DNA from: Orbilia blumenaviensis
Lineage: Eukaryota > Ascomycota > Orbiliomycetes > Orbiliales > Orbiliaceae
DNA length: 64,000 nucleotides
Assembly: GCA_036872755.1 (NCBI GenBank)
Contig: JAVHNS010000018.1
Span: 806,001 to 870,000, forward strand
Direction of reading: 5' to 3'
Shown here piece after piece: positions 10,955-23,404 of the stretch (position 1 is its first letter; each line of letters starts with the position of its first letter). Position numbers and translations under genes: made by a program. The notes under the pieces were generated by a model. It was not told the origin of the DNA, made no database searches, and worked only from the letters and a program-made list of their open reading frames with translations.

Positions 10955-12352
10955 TTACATGGCATGGTACTGGACGTCGTCTTCCCTCTGAACTCTGCTG
11001 AGAGGGTGGGGTGGACGAGCGCTCATCGGGCTTTCTGGACGGGAATCAGGTCCCATAGGTCGGCGTGGTGGACCAGGCATACCCTTCGGAGACATCGGTG
11101 GACGATTAGGGCCAGGGCTGCGAGGAGATTGTGGGCGCGAGCCAGGTCCGAAGCTAGGAGACTGTGGTCGACCGGCGCTAGGAGAATATGGGTGTGGAGG
11201 GCCCCCAGGACCGCGGATCCCCGGTGGTGGCGGGCGGGGCTTGACGGCTTTGGGGGAAAGGCAAGTACGTGGGCAAACACCTTGTTGAGTTCGATCCATG
11301 CGAATGCAGAGCGCCCAACCGTCGTCATACTCGTGGAGCAATCTGACAACTTCGCCGGCTCGGAGTTCAAGTTCGTCGGCCATGGAAGGCTTAAAGTCGA
11401 CCATGACGCGGTGAACTGGTGAAGATGAGTTGGGGCCACCAGTGGCGCCCTGGATTGGCAGTGTCATGTTGGAGGTATCCGAGAAAGCGGATAGCGCTGG
11501 AGACGGTTCTGGGGTTTCGAAAGGACCGGGCGTAAGATTCTTTGAGTCGAGGGACAAGGCTGGAGGAGGGGCCTTGATTGGTCTGTCTTGAGATCTCATT
11601 GTGTCGGAGTTCCCACTGGGGAAGAAGGAACCATCGAATTGAGTCATTGGCCTGATCTCAAGTTTTGGAGCGAGCGCCATAGCAGGCTTGGGAGTTGGGA
11701 CTGGATAGACTGGTGATGGCGTGGACCTATCGCTAAACGACAGATGCTTCATGTTCTTCTCGTCTTCTGGCTTCTCATAGTTCTTGTTGTTACGCTTCTT
11801 GACCATAATGGCAACAATGACGACGATAACCATGATGAGAGCTACACCACCACCAACAATACCAGCATACGCACCAATGGTCAACCCCGCACTGTTTGTA
11901 GCAGCTTCGGTTTCGCTTGGGAGAGTTAGAGATGTTGAGGATCCCAAGGTTGCAGCGCCACCGAAAGCGGTAGTGCGAGATGGAGTCGTAGTGGCAATTG
12001 TCGAAGATTTGATTACAGATGACGATGATGAGGCGACTGATGCCTGCGATCTTGTGGTAGTTCTCATCGTTGTCTTCAATTCTTCCTTTTCGGACTCCTC
12101 CTCGGCTACGCTTTGTTGCTTTGGACGAGATGGCGACGAAGTTGGGGTCGGCTCAACAGTCACAACCTCAACCACAGTTGGACCATTTTGCGGATTTGCA
12201 GTTACGAACCCCGCTGGCTCACCATCAAAGCTTGGAGGTTGGGTGACGAAAACGACTTCAACAACGGTTTTCGTGCCTCCCTGTGGTTCTGGTAGCGGCA
12301 CCCTCTTGCGGAGATGGTGCGCATGTCGGAGAATATGATTACTGTGATCCAT
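10955..12352 (-). CDS. single-pass membrane protein with cytosolic SH3 domain, Fus1-like layout, 465 aa
   Basis: The protein starts at the ATG at 12352. Residues 1-150 are S/T/V-rich and presumably extracellular and O-glycosylated. No clear signal peptide is seen at the N-terminus. A glycine-rich transmembrane segment (YAGIVGGGVALIMVIVVIVA, about 158-182) is followed by KKRNNK as stop-transfer. The middle is disordered. An SH3 domain lies at about 314-372 with the ALYDY-like start VDFKPSMADELEL, the GW of the RT/n-Src core (YDDGWALC) and a C-terminal CPRTCL in place of the usual VPSNY. The tail is P/G/R-rich with repeated SP motifs, possibly SH3 ligands or kinase sites. Yeast Fus1 has the same order (ectodomain, TM, SH3), but proline-rich fungal SH3 membrane proteins are diverse, so orthology is not claimed. 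Confidence 0.8.
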   Translation of the reverse strand: MDHSNHILRHAHHLRKRVPLPEPQGGTKTVVEVVFVTQPPSFDGEPAGFVTANPQNGPTVVEVVTVEPTPTSSPSRPKQQSVAEEESEKEELKTTMRTTTRSQASVASSSSSVIKSSTIATTTPSRTTAFGGAATLGSSTSLTLPSETEAATNSAGLTIGAYAGIVGGGVALIMVIVVIVAIMVKKRNNKNYEKPEDEKNMKHLSFSDRSTPSPVYPVPTPKPAMALAPKLEIRPMTQFDGSFFPSGNSDTMRSQDRPIKAPPPALSLDSKNLTPGPFETPEPSPALSAFSDTSNMTLPIQGATGGPNSSSPVHRVMVDFKPSMADELELRAGEVVRLLHEYDDGWALCIRMDRTQQGVCPRTCLSPKAVKPRPPPPGIRGPGGPPHPYSPSAGRPQSPSFGPGSRPQSPRSPGPNRPPMSPKGMPGPPRRPMGPDSRPESPMSARPPHPLSRVQREDDVQYHAM

Positions 12353-13675
12353 TTTGAGATATAACAGTCGTGTAAAAGTCCGTCGGTGGGTTGATAGTTC
12401 CAGATATAAACAATGTGTGTGTGATTCGGATTAGGTGGATACTTCGGAATGATATAAAGATGAAGGAGCGACTTTGCGGTAGAAAGAGAGGCAGCACTGG
12501 CAGAAAGTCTGAAAGGAATGGCAGACCTTTAGCTCGGGCAAAACAGCGTCGATTCTAAGGAATGACGGTGAGTTCAAAGTGTCTCTTCACAAAGAGTGAA
12601 AGATAGCATCGACTGTGAAAGAACAGAAGATGGGGGGGAAGGGAAGAGGAAAAGGGCGAGGGAACAGGGAAAGAAAAGGTAGCGTGCTGCAAAAAGGAAG
12701 GTGCCTGGCAACAACCAGAAGGGAGGTGGGAAACACTCTCAGAGGCCTTGAGAAGGATATCCTGAGCATGGACCCATGTCTGGAAACCTCAATCAAATGA
12801 ACCGTCATCCCGCTCGACTGACTAGGGCGGAAAAAGTGATGTCCATCTCAATTGTCTATTGACAATAGTTAGGGCCTTGCAGCAAATAGAGTGGGATGGT
12901 AAAGCGCCCTTTCCTAGAGCGATAAACCTGCATCGAAGGTCCGTTTGGCAGCGAGCGGGCTGGCGTTGTGTCCAGTCTTGCGCAAGCCCCTATCTGTGAT
13001 TGGACTGTACAAGATTAAACCATGTCTTCGCTCATGGATAGAGCAGCACTTTCCCCGATATGGGCAAGGCTTTGCATTCCAAAACGCTTGTGTAATTTCC
13101 CCTTTTCACAAGGATGGAGATTAGCTGGCGGTCATTGGCCCGCTAGTCGAGGTCTCAAATTGCAGCGAAGGTTTCGCGAACACCAGTAAACAGCAGTGCG
13201 CAGGTACAGGATGACATAATGGAGGCACGTTTTCAGCTTCTGTTTTGTGCTTCGCGATGGAGCGAACAACGGCAAGTCGTATTTTGAATTTGACGGGGGA
13301 CGTGTCGCCATATACAGATGATATTATCACTCTAGCAGTATTCAGTATAGAGTTTCTCCTTCGGTGCTTGGATTCTCAGGGGTAGAGTCTCAATGTTGTG
13401 TTCGGATGAATTTCAAGCGCAGGCACGCGGATAGGAGAGACATGTCAACTGTCAGTGGTTCTATTTCTGTCTTATTATGCAGTAAGTAAGCCATACAGCC
13501 TTCGAGAAGGTCTCTACCGCACATAACCTAGCAACACAAGCCATGTTCACGCCACGATAATTTCGGAGAGAAATACAACGTTCCATCTCTCTGGCTGACA
13601 ATTGCGATCCACGGAACCTTAAAATCACTAAGAGAGAGAGGGCATGAATATGCGCAGACGATATATGAATCTTTC
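12353..13675. other. intergenic region, no gene seen
   Basis: About 1.3 kb between the SH3 gene start and the kinase stop. An A/G-rich leader tract (12600-12720) probably lies in the SH3 gene 5' UTR. Several frames of 60-75 codons are present, but none shows a domain, a believable intron chain or conserved-looking text. Confidence 0.45.
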
Positions 13676-15229
13676 TCACATCAAATAAGGGTGTTTCAGG
13701 ATCTGTTGCGTTCCAAGGTCAGTAGTAGAACCCTAAGCAGATCTACAAGTTGCTTGCATGAAGAGATTACCTGGTCGGCTGAAAACCGTTTTTGTTGGCT
13801 ATAAGTAACCATGTTTTCGACTAGATTCAGCGCTTCTGAACTAACATTCGGGAGGAGTGTCTGCCATGGCTGAGAGGGGAACTCGTTGAACAGCATTTTG
13901 CTAAAATCTGGAAAACGGTTTGCCTCCTGAAAAGAAAAGAAAAGAAAGATCAATCGTATTTTTAGTGAATGAGGATCGTGTACCCCTGATTGGTTGGGTA
14001 AGAGATAGACGTACAGGCCATGTGTTCAGGGTCGGTGTGCCCAGCGATTGGAAAATCGAAAGAATGAGCCTCAAGTCGGTTCCCAACTCCCCAGCTTCGA
14101 AGAGCGGAGCGCCGTTTTCGGCTTCTGCGATAACGCAGCCAAATGCCCAGATATCAACCTCTGTGCCGTATTCTCGAAAGCCAAATAATGTTTCTGGGGG
14201 CCTATAACAGGTCGTCCCAATTTCAATTACCTTGTGGTCAGCTTTCTCATCCGGATGGTGGTCATCCATCGCCCAGGCGGTCCCAAAATCACAGAGAAAT
14301 GCTGGACCTTCTTCGGATTTCAATAGAATATTTCCAGGTTTAATATCTCGGTGGATCACGCCATTGGCATGGACGAAAGATAGAGCCTTCGCAACTTGCC
14401 TGAAGATCCGGGGTAAGTGGCTGGATCTTCCCTTCTCCATGATATCTACAAGGGTCAACGGGTAATAGGGGAAGACCAGGATGAACTCGCCGCGAAGGGT
14501 CTCCGTCTCCAATATTGTTAGAATATGAGTTTCGTCTCCCCCAAGACGCTTCAAAAGTCGGGATTCTCGGTGAGCATCGTGGGGTTGAACCCAGTTTGAG
14601 GTAACTTTCAAGGCGACGAGTTCCTTGGAGGCAGGATCCCTTGACTTGAAAATAGTTGATGATCCACCCATTGAGTGATGTTTACAGTTACGATATCTGC
14701 CAAAGGATATACCAGTTGGTTCATCTTCGGCAGGCTCCAATTGAGGAGGTTCCAGTCGTGCGGAGTTTCCAGTTGTGGTTGGTAGCCCTGATGGAGAATC
14801 ATTTTGAGGCTCCGGTTGGAAGGCAGCAACCAGCGAGTTGTAATGGTCCTGCCACAGACCAGATGTCAGCTTTCAGGCCTTTCCTTTTTCCGGTTCACTT
14901 AATTGCAAATAATGGGGAAGCCGAAACCGAATTAGGCAAAAAGATGGATACTATGTGGATAACCTAAGTCAACAAACAAATAGATAAGATAATATCGTAT
15001 ATACCTCTGAAGAAGCGTTTTTCGCAAAGTCCTTTTCGATGGCTTTGGCCTGGGCGAGAGCATCACCCGGAGAGATGTTGATGTTGGAACGTGCAATCTT
15101 GGCCGACCTGTTTCATGCAGATGCAGGTTAGCTCGGTAGAAGATGCGGAAAGGGAAGGGAAGGGAGGTGCAGAATGGCAACATACAGCTGGCCAGTGGCC
15201 CGAAAACGGGCAGAAATGCTTACAACCAT
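13676..15229 (-). CDS. Csk1-like CDK-family protein kinase; 5' end unresolved
   Basis: Supported exons are 15107-15005, 14848-14015, 13926-13771 and 13702-13676, with in-phase GT-AG introns between them. The kinase core shows a glycine loop (HHSMGGSSTIFKS), ALKV lysine, HRDIKPGNILL catalytic loop, CDFGTAWA activation start, GTTCYRPPE and the CDK-group ending RFSADQ joined to ILKHPYLM. In S. pombe Csk1 activates CDK-activating kinase and Cdk9; the same role is inferred. The N-terminal exon contains ISPGDALAQAKAIE. Upstream, an ATG at 15229 plus a GTAAGC intron (15223-15108) would supply MV then VGQDCTF, but that frame disagrees with the next residues (SNINISPG) by about two bases. Either the start is elsewhere or there is a frameshift. 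The domain call is secure; the first ~40 residues are not. Confidence 0.85.
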
Positions 15230-16578
15230 CCCGCCGCAGTGCAGTGACGTCGGCGCCCTGAACCTTTTTTTTTTTTTTTTCGTGAGGGCGTACAGGTGCG
15301 TAGGTGAGTACTGAGCGAGTGCTCAGGAAGGTATGGGTACCGAAGTATCTGTACTTTCCTACCACCACCACCACCACAGTATATTAACAATTAACACCTA
15401 CTTAACCTGGGAATGGAAGAGACAGGGAGAGGGATACCGATGCAATGCAATGGAGCGTGTCTGTGGGGTTAATCACCAACGTTGACGGCTGCACTGCAAG
15501 ACTTAAGACTGGTACTGCGAATTAATTGGAACGCCACCAGATCAGAGGAAGCTTCTGGCAGCAACCTATACTTTTCTTTAATTTTTATTTTTTTAAAATT
15601 TCTTCAACGTGTCCGGCGCTGGCATGCGCATACTCCTGCAGGTTGAGGGAACTAATGGAGCATCCAGATCTGATCTGACAAGTATCTCTCTGGGAGAAAT
15701 AGCAGAGGAAGGCAGAAGGGAGGGGGGAAGATGTTGTGCCAGCTGTCTGCATGCAGCCTGGGCTGGGGGTAGGCCAGTGGTGGACTGGTCCATTGCATCG
15801 CCAGCGCAGGACTAACGCCCATTTTGCATTCTCCAGAAAAGGCGGATGCACGGAGAGAGAGGAGGGAGAGCTGGAGGAGAGAGATAGCAGCATATCATAT
15901 ATAAGATGGAATGGATAATCCGGTGCAATTGAAAATCTTGAATCCCCATCTGTCGCAAGAGTGGACTTATTTTTCATCCCCATTTCAATATAAATATAAA
16001 CATAGATACTACTGGTCTCGTCGGACCTTATATGCCGATACATGAGAATTCAAAGGAAGCAGTAGTAGTATTTTATACCGATCTATCGACAGACACTGCA
16101 CTGCACCGGCTCAGCAAGCTTCTATCGAGCTATCTCAAATCTCGACATCTTTAGTAACATATTATAATTGCTTCCTTATAATAGATACTAAGTAGCCAGA
16201 ATCCGGCACAGACGCTGTCATAACCATAACCGATATATCTTGCACTGTTACCGTTTTCTTCCTTTTCGATCAAATCCTGCATCAAAATCCAAAGTGGTAA
16301 TAGCTTCTAAGTATAAGTATAAAAGTTATTATTATCTGGACTGGGTTATGTAATGATTGCTCGGCATGTGTCCAGCCAGGAACAACAGCCAGCCCTCTTT
16401 AGCCATTCTGAGAAGCCGTTTCCACATTTACCCCCCAACTGGAACCGGCCGCCATTCTAACTCCAATTCGCTCTCGTCCGTCCTTTGGAAATCCTTCTCC
16501 AGCTTCAACCTCCCACTTCACCGCTCTGCAACCTCCACCTCCATCCATCTTGAAGTTATCAGGGAGGACATTCAGAAC
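15230..16578. other. intergenic region between divergent kinase and SYP1 genes
   Basis: About 1.35 kb of divergent upstream sequence. It contains a 16-base T run at 15265-15280, a CCACCACCACCACCAC tract at 15361-15376 and pyrimidine-rich sequence approaching the SYP1 start. No supported gene. If the kinase has another 5' exon it should lie in the first few hundred bases. Confidence 0.45.
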
Positions 16579-19500
16579 ATGGAGCGCACAGACTACCCGG
16601 CTATCCCTGTAAGTCTAACAAGTATCCGTCTATCTATCTCTATTTCTCTATCTATCTCTATCTGTCTCTATTCCTCAGTGCCCCCCCGGTTATCCAGGCT
16701 TGGTTGATCTTGATCACCATGATCATCTTAGATCTCTGGTTCGAATTTGATCACAAAATGGCACCGTATTTGTTTTGAGGAGTCAAAGTAAATAGTAACT
16801 GACTGGTTCATCCCCTCGGCCATGCTAACAGACCACCATCTCGCACCACGCGTCGCTCAATGCCCTCCGCGACCGACTCCAGCGGGTCCACGTTCTCAAC
16901 ACAGAAATCGCCGACTGGCTTGCCGTAAGACTTCCCGCCGCTGCCGCATCCCCAGCACATCACCATCTGTCACCACTGCCAGGCTCACTACCGCCCATAA
17001 TAACCGTGTGAATGCTCGGTCGCTGATGCTTTGACTGTTTCTTTTTTATTAGGAGCGACGGAAAGTGGAGGAAGCATATGTCCAGGGCCTTCAGAAGCTG
17101 TGCAAGCGTCCCAATCCCAGCGAGGCTTCGGAGCTAGGGTAATACCGATCCTCCACCAATCAACCATAGACCTGTCGCGGGACCCGACCACTGACCCAGT
17201 ATCCTCTTTGCAGGCTCTTTCAGGCTCCATGGCAGCGAATCGTTAGCTCGACAGCCGCCTTGGCGCACTCCCACCATGTCTACTGCCAGAAGCTGGAGAC
17301 GGAGGTCGAGCGCCCAGTCCGAGAGTTCTCCACCAGCAATAAGGAATGGGCCAGCTTACGGACGATGGAAGGAAACCTCAACAGCCTCGCCAAATCCATT
17401 GATACAAGCGAAAATATTGTCGAAAAGCTTAAGAAGAAGGGCAAACGGGCGGAACCGTCCAAGGTTGCTGAAGCTAATTCCGGGTTGAAAGAAGCTCAGA
17501 CGAGCTGGGAAAGCCAGTCACCGTTTATTTTCGAGCAACTCCAGGTTGTCGACGAAGCACGAATCACTCACCTCAGAGAATCTTTGACCCGGATGCAGAC
17601 CCTAGAACTCGATCAGATGGATCACCACAAGACTTTGATGGAAGCCACAGTTCAATCCCTACTAGATGTTAATACTATGGACGAAATCAAGGCCTTTGCT
17701 CACCGTGTGTGCGGTAACAAGGCACCGGCAAGCATCGGAAGTAGGCCACCGAGTCAACGGGCCCCTCCGGCTATACAGACCCCATCCATTGTCACAGACG
17801 ACTCAATTAGTGTCCAGTCCTCTGGCTCGGCGGAGAAAGGTACGATTGCATTCCCACCCCTCTCGATTGAAACTGATCTTAGCCCCGAGCTGACACAGCT
17901 GGAAATTCAGCCAGCCATGGCCTAGGTGGTGGCTTGCGACGGTTAGGTACCGTTCTCAAGGGTCGCCGCAACAGCTCGATGTTTCCGTATCAGAACCAGT
18001 CACCTGTTGAACACAGAACTTCGAATGACCGGCTTGGCAGTTTTAGCAAAGGCACCAGCTTTGGACCCCATTCGCCCAGTACTTCTGCTCATAACCTTTC
18101 CGTCCCTGCTGCCGAAGCTGGTCCCGCACCTCGAGAACAGCCGGAACGGTTAGATACATCAGTTTCCCCAGTCAGTCCTACTACTCAAACTCCGGCATCT
18201 CCGGGTTCAGCAGAGGCGACTACACCTACTCAATCATCGACCAACCAGGTATGGCATACGCTCCTTCTATAATTCGAAGTTCTATAACTTACCTTTTGTT
18301 CCAGCAAATCACCAAAGATGCAGAAGGATATAGCGTTCCGCCGCCCCAAAAGAGTCTGGTTGATGAGATCCCAGATATTGAGATGCACACTGAGTATGGA
18401 ATTGTTCTCAAGAGAAGAAAAAAGTAGGATGTGTTGAGCTAATAGTGGTATTCCAGGCCGGAACAAGCCCCAACTTTCAAGCTTGAGATCAGAAATGATG
18501 TAATTCCTGAAGAAGAGGCCGAAGCTGCAGATGCGATGTCCAAAGTGGCTACTACCCTCCGAGCGGTAAGCTCCATGCGCCACATATCTAAAATGTCCGA
18601 TAGCACGGAAAACTAACAATCCAATAGCAACAAACCGTGTCAAAGCGTAATCGCGGCCGTCGGGATGTCAGGAATACTATATATACCGGCGTACCAGATG
18701 CACCACCTGTTACTGCAATTGCTACAGTCACAACAAACCCCACCGCTGCCCCTCCCGCTGAAACTAATGGGATAGCCAAATCACCCGAAACAATCGAAGC
18801 TATTTCGCCTTCTCTGACAGGAAACAGCGAGACTGCTTCCTCGGTCACTCAATCAACGCCATCTTTTGGTCCAGCAGCGATTGATACTTCTATTCCGACG
18901 AACTCGACCCCGTTGGCGACACCCCAGACAGCATCGACCCTTAATCACCCCCTTGCGTCGCCTTTCACACCTTTGAAAATGGTTCGACAGTCTACATTGG
19001 CGTCTGATGCTGGATCAGACACTCAGTCGATAACATCAGGACTATCTGCTACTTCTCAGGGATCACAGGCAATCATCAAACACCCCTCCTTGCATGAACC
19101 TGGGCTTTCTGCATCGTTGATTGAGCATGTGAGTGCTCACTTCGAAGCAGGGCAAACCTCCAAGGTTACTGTTATCGGTGAAATCGCTCTGGCCTATAAC
19201 CCTGTTGAAGGTGCACCAGTGCAAACGAATGAATCAATGAGATTCGACCAATATGGAATGATGGATAAGATTTCGTTGAACCAATCACACATCTCCCCTG
19301 GCTCAAAACCTGGGGAGTATTCGGTATCGCTAGTAAATCTTAGAGGGACAGCAGTTTCATTCCGATATCAGTTGAGAATGGATGAGGCATCGATGCAATC
19401 GTGTCCACCTATCATTTTTACACCTGCTTGGAAGATGGAAAGCCACCAGGCATCGCTGATCCTTACCTATAAGCCTAACCCGTCGTTCAACCAAAAACTC

Positions 19501-19923
19501 TCGGATAGCCCGTTCTCGTCACCAACTTTACGGAACCTAGTGATTGTCGTTGGTATTGAAGGTGCTCAGGCGACCTCTTGCCAGTCGAAGCCGACAGCTA
19601 CATTCTTCAAGGACAGGTCGAGGATAGCGTGGAGAATCCCAGAGGTGAAACTTGCGGACGAGGCTGGCGGGAGATTGATTGCCCGGATTCATACGGAAGG
19701 CCTAGCAAAGGCTACCCCCGTCGAAGTTCGGTGGGAAATCTTTGGAAGCGACGACATTAAGAATGCAGGCAGCGGTGTTGGAATTGAGGTTTTAAAGGCA
19801 CCAACCGAAGTTGAGAATGATCCGTTTGCGGACGATATGGAGGATAATGCTGAACCGAAAGGCGAGTGGAAAGAGGTGCATACGGTACGGAAGCTAGTGA
19901 GCGGAAAGTACGTTGCCGCGTAG
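16579..19923 (+). CDS. SYP1: SYP1/FCHo endocytic adaptor with F-BAR and mu-homology domains, 883 aa
   Basis: Eight exons join in phase: 16579-16608, 16832-16924, 17053-17138, 17214-17839, 17926-18248, 18305-18393, 18457-18565, 18628-19923. The N-terminal ~250 residues are a helical F-BAR domain (start MERTDYPAIP; later VYCQKLETEVERPVREF). A disordered S/T/P-rich middle contains a basic segment (LRRLGTVLKGRRNSS), as expected for membrane binding. The C-terminal ~270 residues are a mu-homology domain (from about LSASLIEHVSAHFEAGQTSK to WKEVHTVRKLVSGKYVAA). Syp1/FCHo proteins arrive first at endocytic sites, bend membrane and recruit cargo, Ede1 and AP-2. The length is close to yeast Syp1 (870). 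AP-2 sigma is encoded about 10 kb downstream on the same strand. Confidence 0.92.
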
Positions 19924-20472
19924 ATATTCTTTTTTTAATATTTAATACGTTTTATTTGTTTTCTCCTTTGTATCTGTCGAGTCTCCTTTGCATGCATATG
20001 GGTTTTCCTTATTCATACCCTTCTACAACCTGTACATTTTTACCCTGGCAGCATTTTTATTTTTCCTTAAAAGCAAGAGCTGTTGTTAGCCATATCCGTT
20101 CCTTCGAATCTCGATTCTCCTTTGTTTGGTTTTTTTTATTATTCCTTTTGTTATACATTGTAGTAGTGTCCTGTTAGCATGTCAGTTTAGTAAAGAAGGA
20201 GAAGAATAAGAAAGAGAAATAGCCTGGTAGGCTTTCGGGCCGATTATCTGATCTACTCCTGACCTATCATATCCGCTGAATTCCGTCGGTGTCATACTAC
20301 ATACAAGGATGCGTTGACCCGTCGCCAAATTATCTAAATCCTGTCGCGTGTAGCTTAAAGCTAGCTCAACGTCGCGACTTCCACACACACATCTTCAGAT
20401 CTTGATCCCTCCAAACGCCGCCACTACACATCACTCACTCAACCCCGTCCCGCACGCTGCGTACCCTCCACG
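19924..20472. other. intergenic region, no gene seen
   Basis: T-rich SYP1 3' UTR (19930-20170) followed by the RAD3 promoter. No coding frame or RNA gene is supported. Confidence 0.5.
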
Positions 20473-23404
20473 ATGCGGTTCTACATAGAGTACGTCCTCA
20501 TATTCCACCCGCTGGATAGATAAAGAACCCACTAATGACTGTTTCCCTTGCAGTGACCTCCCGGTCATCTTTCCGTATCCACGGATCTACCCTGGTGAGC
20601 CTTCTTCATTTCGCCCAAAAACGAGATGAGAGGGCAGCAAGGAATTGGCTAACCGTTGGGGTTCACAGAACAATTCCAGTCAGTATTAAACTTTTTTACC
20701 CTCCAAAAAAACGAAGATGTTGAGATTTCCCACCGAGAACGGAGTGGCTTACGATAATGGTCTTTAATTCTATGATGGATTCGGGTGGATAGGTATATGT
20801 GTGATCTGAAAAGTTAGTAGTCGGTTGAATCTCCTTTTGGTTCGGTCTGGTTTTTTATTAGAGGGGATTTGCTGATGGAGAGGACTGTCTAGGAACTCTC
20901 GATGCTGGTGGTCATTGTGTGCTCGGTACGATACAATTCCTTTCCAGTATTGATGTGATACCCTCTTGCTCACTGGCATTAAACAGAAATGCCCTCGGGC
21001 ACTGGCAAAACCGTCTCTCTACTCTCCCTTATCGTCGCCTACCAGCAGCACTATCCCGAACACCGAAAGCTCATCTACTGCTCCCGTACAATGTCCGAGA
21101 TCGAAAAGGCGCTTTACGAGTTAAAAGCGCTGATGGAATACCGCGCAAACGAGTTAGGCGAGGTCGAAGATTTCCGTGGTCTTGGGTTGACAAGTAGAAA
21201 GAATTTATGCTTGCACCCCAGCGTTAAGAGAGAGAAGAAGGGGAATGTGGTTGATGCACGGTGTAGGAGCTTAACAGCTGGGTTTGTGAAAGAGAAGAAG
21301 GAGAGGGGCGAAGAAGTTGAATCGTGCATATACCACGATGTGAGTTTGTGGTTCTATGGTGATGGGTTTTTAAAGACTATGCTGACCCGTTGTAGAACCT
21401 GGATCTGTTAGAACCGCATAATTTGATACCGCCCGGTGTCTATACGCTAGATGGAATGCTAAAGTATGGCGAAGAACAGAAACAATGCCCATACTTTACA
21501 GCCAGGAGAATGATGCCATATTGCAACGTCATCATCTACTCGTATCACTACCTGCTCGACCCCAAAATTGCAGAGCGGGTATCGAAAGAGTTATCCAAAG
21601 ACTGCATTGTAGTCTTCGACGAAGCCCACAATATTGACAACGTCTGCATTGAGTCTTTAAGTATTGATTTAACTGAAGACTCGCTGAGAAAGGCGGCAAG
21701 AGGGTGTTCAAGTTTAGAGCGAAAGATCGAGGAAATGAAGTCTACGGATGCGGATAAGCTACAGCAAGAATATGCGAAATTGGTGGAAGGGCTGCAGGAT
21801 GCGAGCACAGCGCGGGAAGAGGACACGTTTATGGCGAACCCAGTCTTGCCGGACGACCTTCTGAAAGAGGCGGTTCCAGGGAATATTCGACGGGCAGAAC
21901 ATTTTGTGGCATTTTTAAAGAGATTCGTGGAGTACCTGAAGACGAGGATGAAAGTCTTGCATGTAATATCCGAGACGCCTCCATCATTTTTGCAACACTT
22001 GAAGGATTTGACGTTCATAGAGAAGAAGCCGCTGAGGTATGTATAAAATTTAGGTTTTGCAAGTTCGCACGGCTAACAAGACGGTAGATTTTGCGCGGAG
22101 CGCCTGACGTCGCTAATACGCACACTCGAGCTGTCAAATGTGGAGGAATTCCAAGCTCTACAGGAAGTTGCAACCTTTGCCACGTTAGTTGCCACATACG
22201 AGAAGGGGTTCTTATTAATATTAGAGCCCTTCGAGTCTGAAACAGCTACGGTGCCCAATCCTATCTTCCATTTCACATGTCTGGATGCATCGATAGCTAT
22301 AAAACCAGTGTTCGACCGATTTTGGTCGGTGGTCATCACCTCTGGTACTATCTCCCCTCTGGAGATGTACCCCAAGATGCTGCAGTTTGACTGCGTGGTA
22401 CAGGAGTCATATGCTATGACGCTAGCCAGACGAAGTTTCTTGCCCATGGTGGTAACGAGAGGTAGTGATCAAGTCTCCATCAGCAGTCGGTTTGAAATTC
22501 GAAATGATCCCAGTGTCGTTAGAAATTACGGGAATCTTATGATTGAGTTTTCAAAAATCACGCCAGATGGATTGGTTATCTTCTTCCCGTCGTATCTTTA
22601 CATGGAGAGTATTATCAGCATGTGGCAAGGCATGGTGGGTTGCTTATCCTTTTCACTACTCGTAATTATGTTATGCTAACCTTGGATATGCAGGGTATTC
22701 TCGACGAGGTATGGAAATATAAACTAATCTTGGTGGAAACACCAGATAGTCAAGAAACATCACTGGCTCTAGAAACGTACCGCACAGCCTGTTGCAACGG
22801 TCGCGGCGCTGTTCTACTCTGCGTTGCCCGTGGCAAAGTTTCTGAAGGTATTGATTTTGACCACCAGTATGGCCGAACTGTCATATGCATTGGTGTACCA
22901 TTCCAGTACACCGAGTCGAGAATTCTAAAGGCACGTCTTGAGTTCCTACGTGAGAATTTCCGTATCAAAGAAAACGACTTTCTCTCCTTCGACGCTATGC
23001 GGCACGCCGCCCAGTGCCTCGGACGTGTGTTGAGAGGCAAAGACGACTACGGAATCATGGTGTTGGCTGATAAACGGTTTGGAAAAAAGCGGAATCAGCT
23101 GCCCAAGTGGATTGCACAAGCGCTATTAGATTCAGAAATGAACCTTAGCGTGGATATGAGCGTTGCTGCCGCAAAGAAGTTTTTGAGGACAATGGCGCAG
23201 CCATTCGCGCAGAAGGACCAGGAGGGAATAAGTACCTGGAGTCTAGACGATTTACACGCGCATATGCGTAAAATGAGAATCCAACAAGAAGAGGCGGAGA
23301 GGATGGAAATCGATCAGGCAGAGGAGGCTATGAACGGGATTAAGAAGGAAGAGTATGAAATCAGCGATGAGGAAATGGATGTGGCCATGGCGAAGTTAGG
23401 CTAG
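20473..23404 (+). CDS. RAD3: TFIIH helicase Rad3/XPD, 790 aa, with very short 5' exons
   Basis: Nine exons join in phase: 20473-20489, 20554-20594, 20669-20678, 20793-20812, 20893-20925, 20987-21339, 21396-22036, 22088-22634, 22694-23404. The product is the 5'-to-3' Fe-S helicase of TFIIH, acting in transcription initiation and nucleotide excision repair. Walker A is EMPSGTGKT with the lysine at residue 48, as in yeast Rad3. The four Fe-S cysteines are visible (KNLCLHPS, DARCRSLT, SCIYHD, QCPYF). The DEAH box is VFDEAHNID, and the C-terminal helicase motifs appear at GKVSEGIDFD and AAQCLGRVLRGK. The first five exons total only 121 nt, so a naive gene finder would miss residues 1-40. The tail is acidic and E-rich, as in other fungal Rad3 proteins. 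Confidence 0.96.

Noticed and set aside
16700..16770. GGTTCGAAT motif resembling a tRNA T-loop
   Set aside because: The flanking bases do not pair as a T-stem and no acceptor or anticodon stem can be drawn; it lies in a SYP1 intron.
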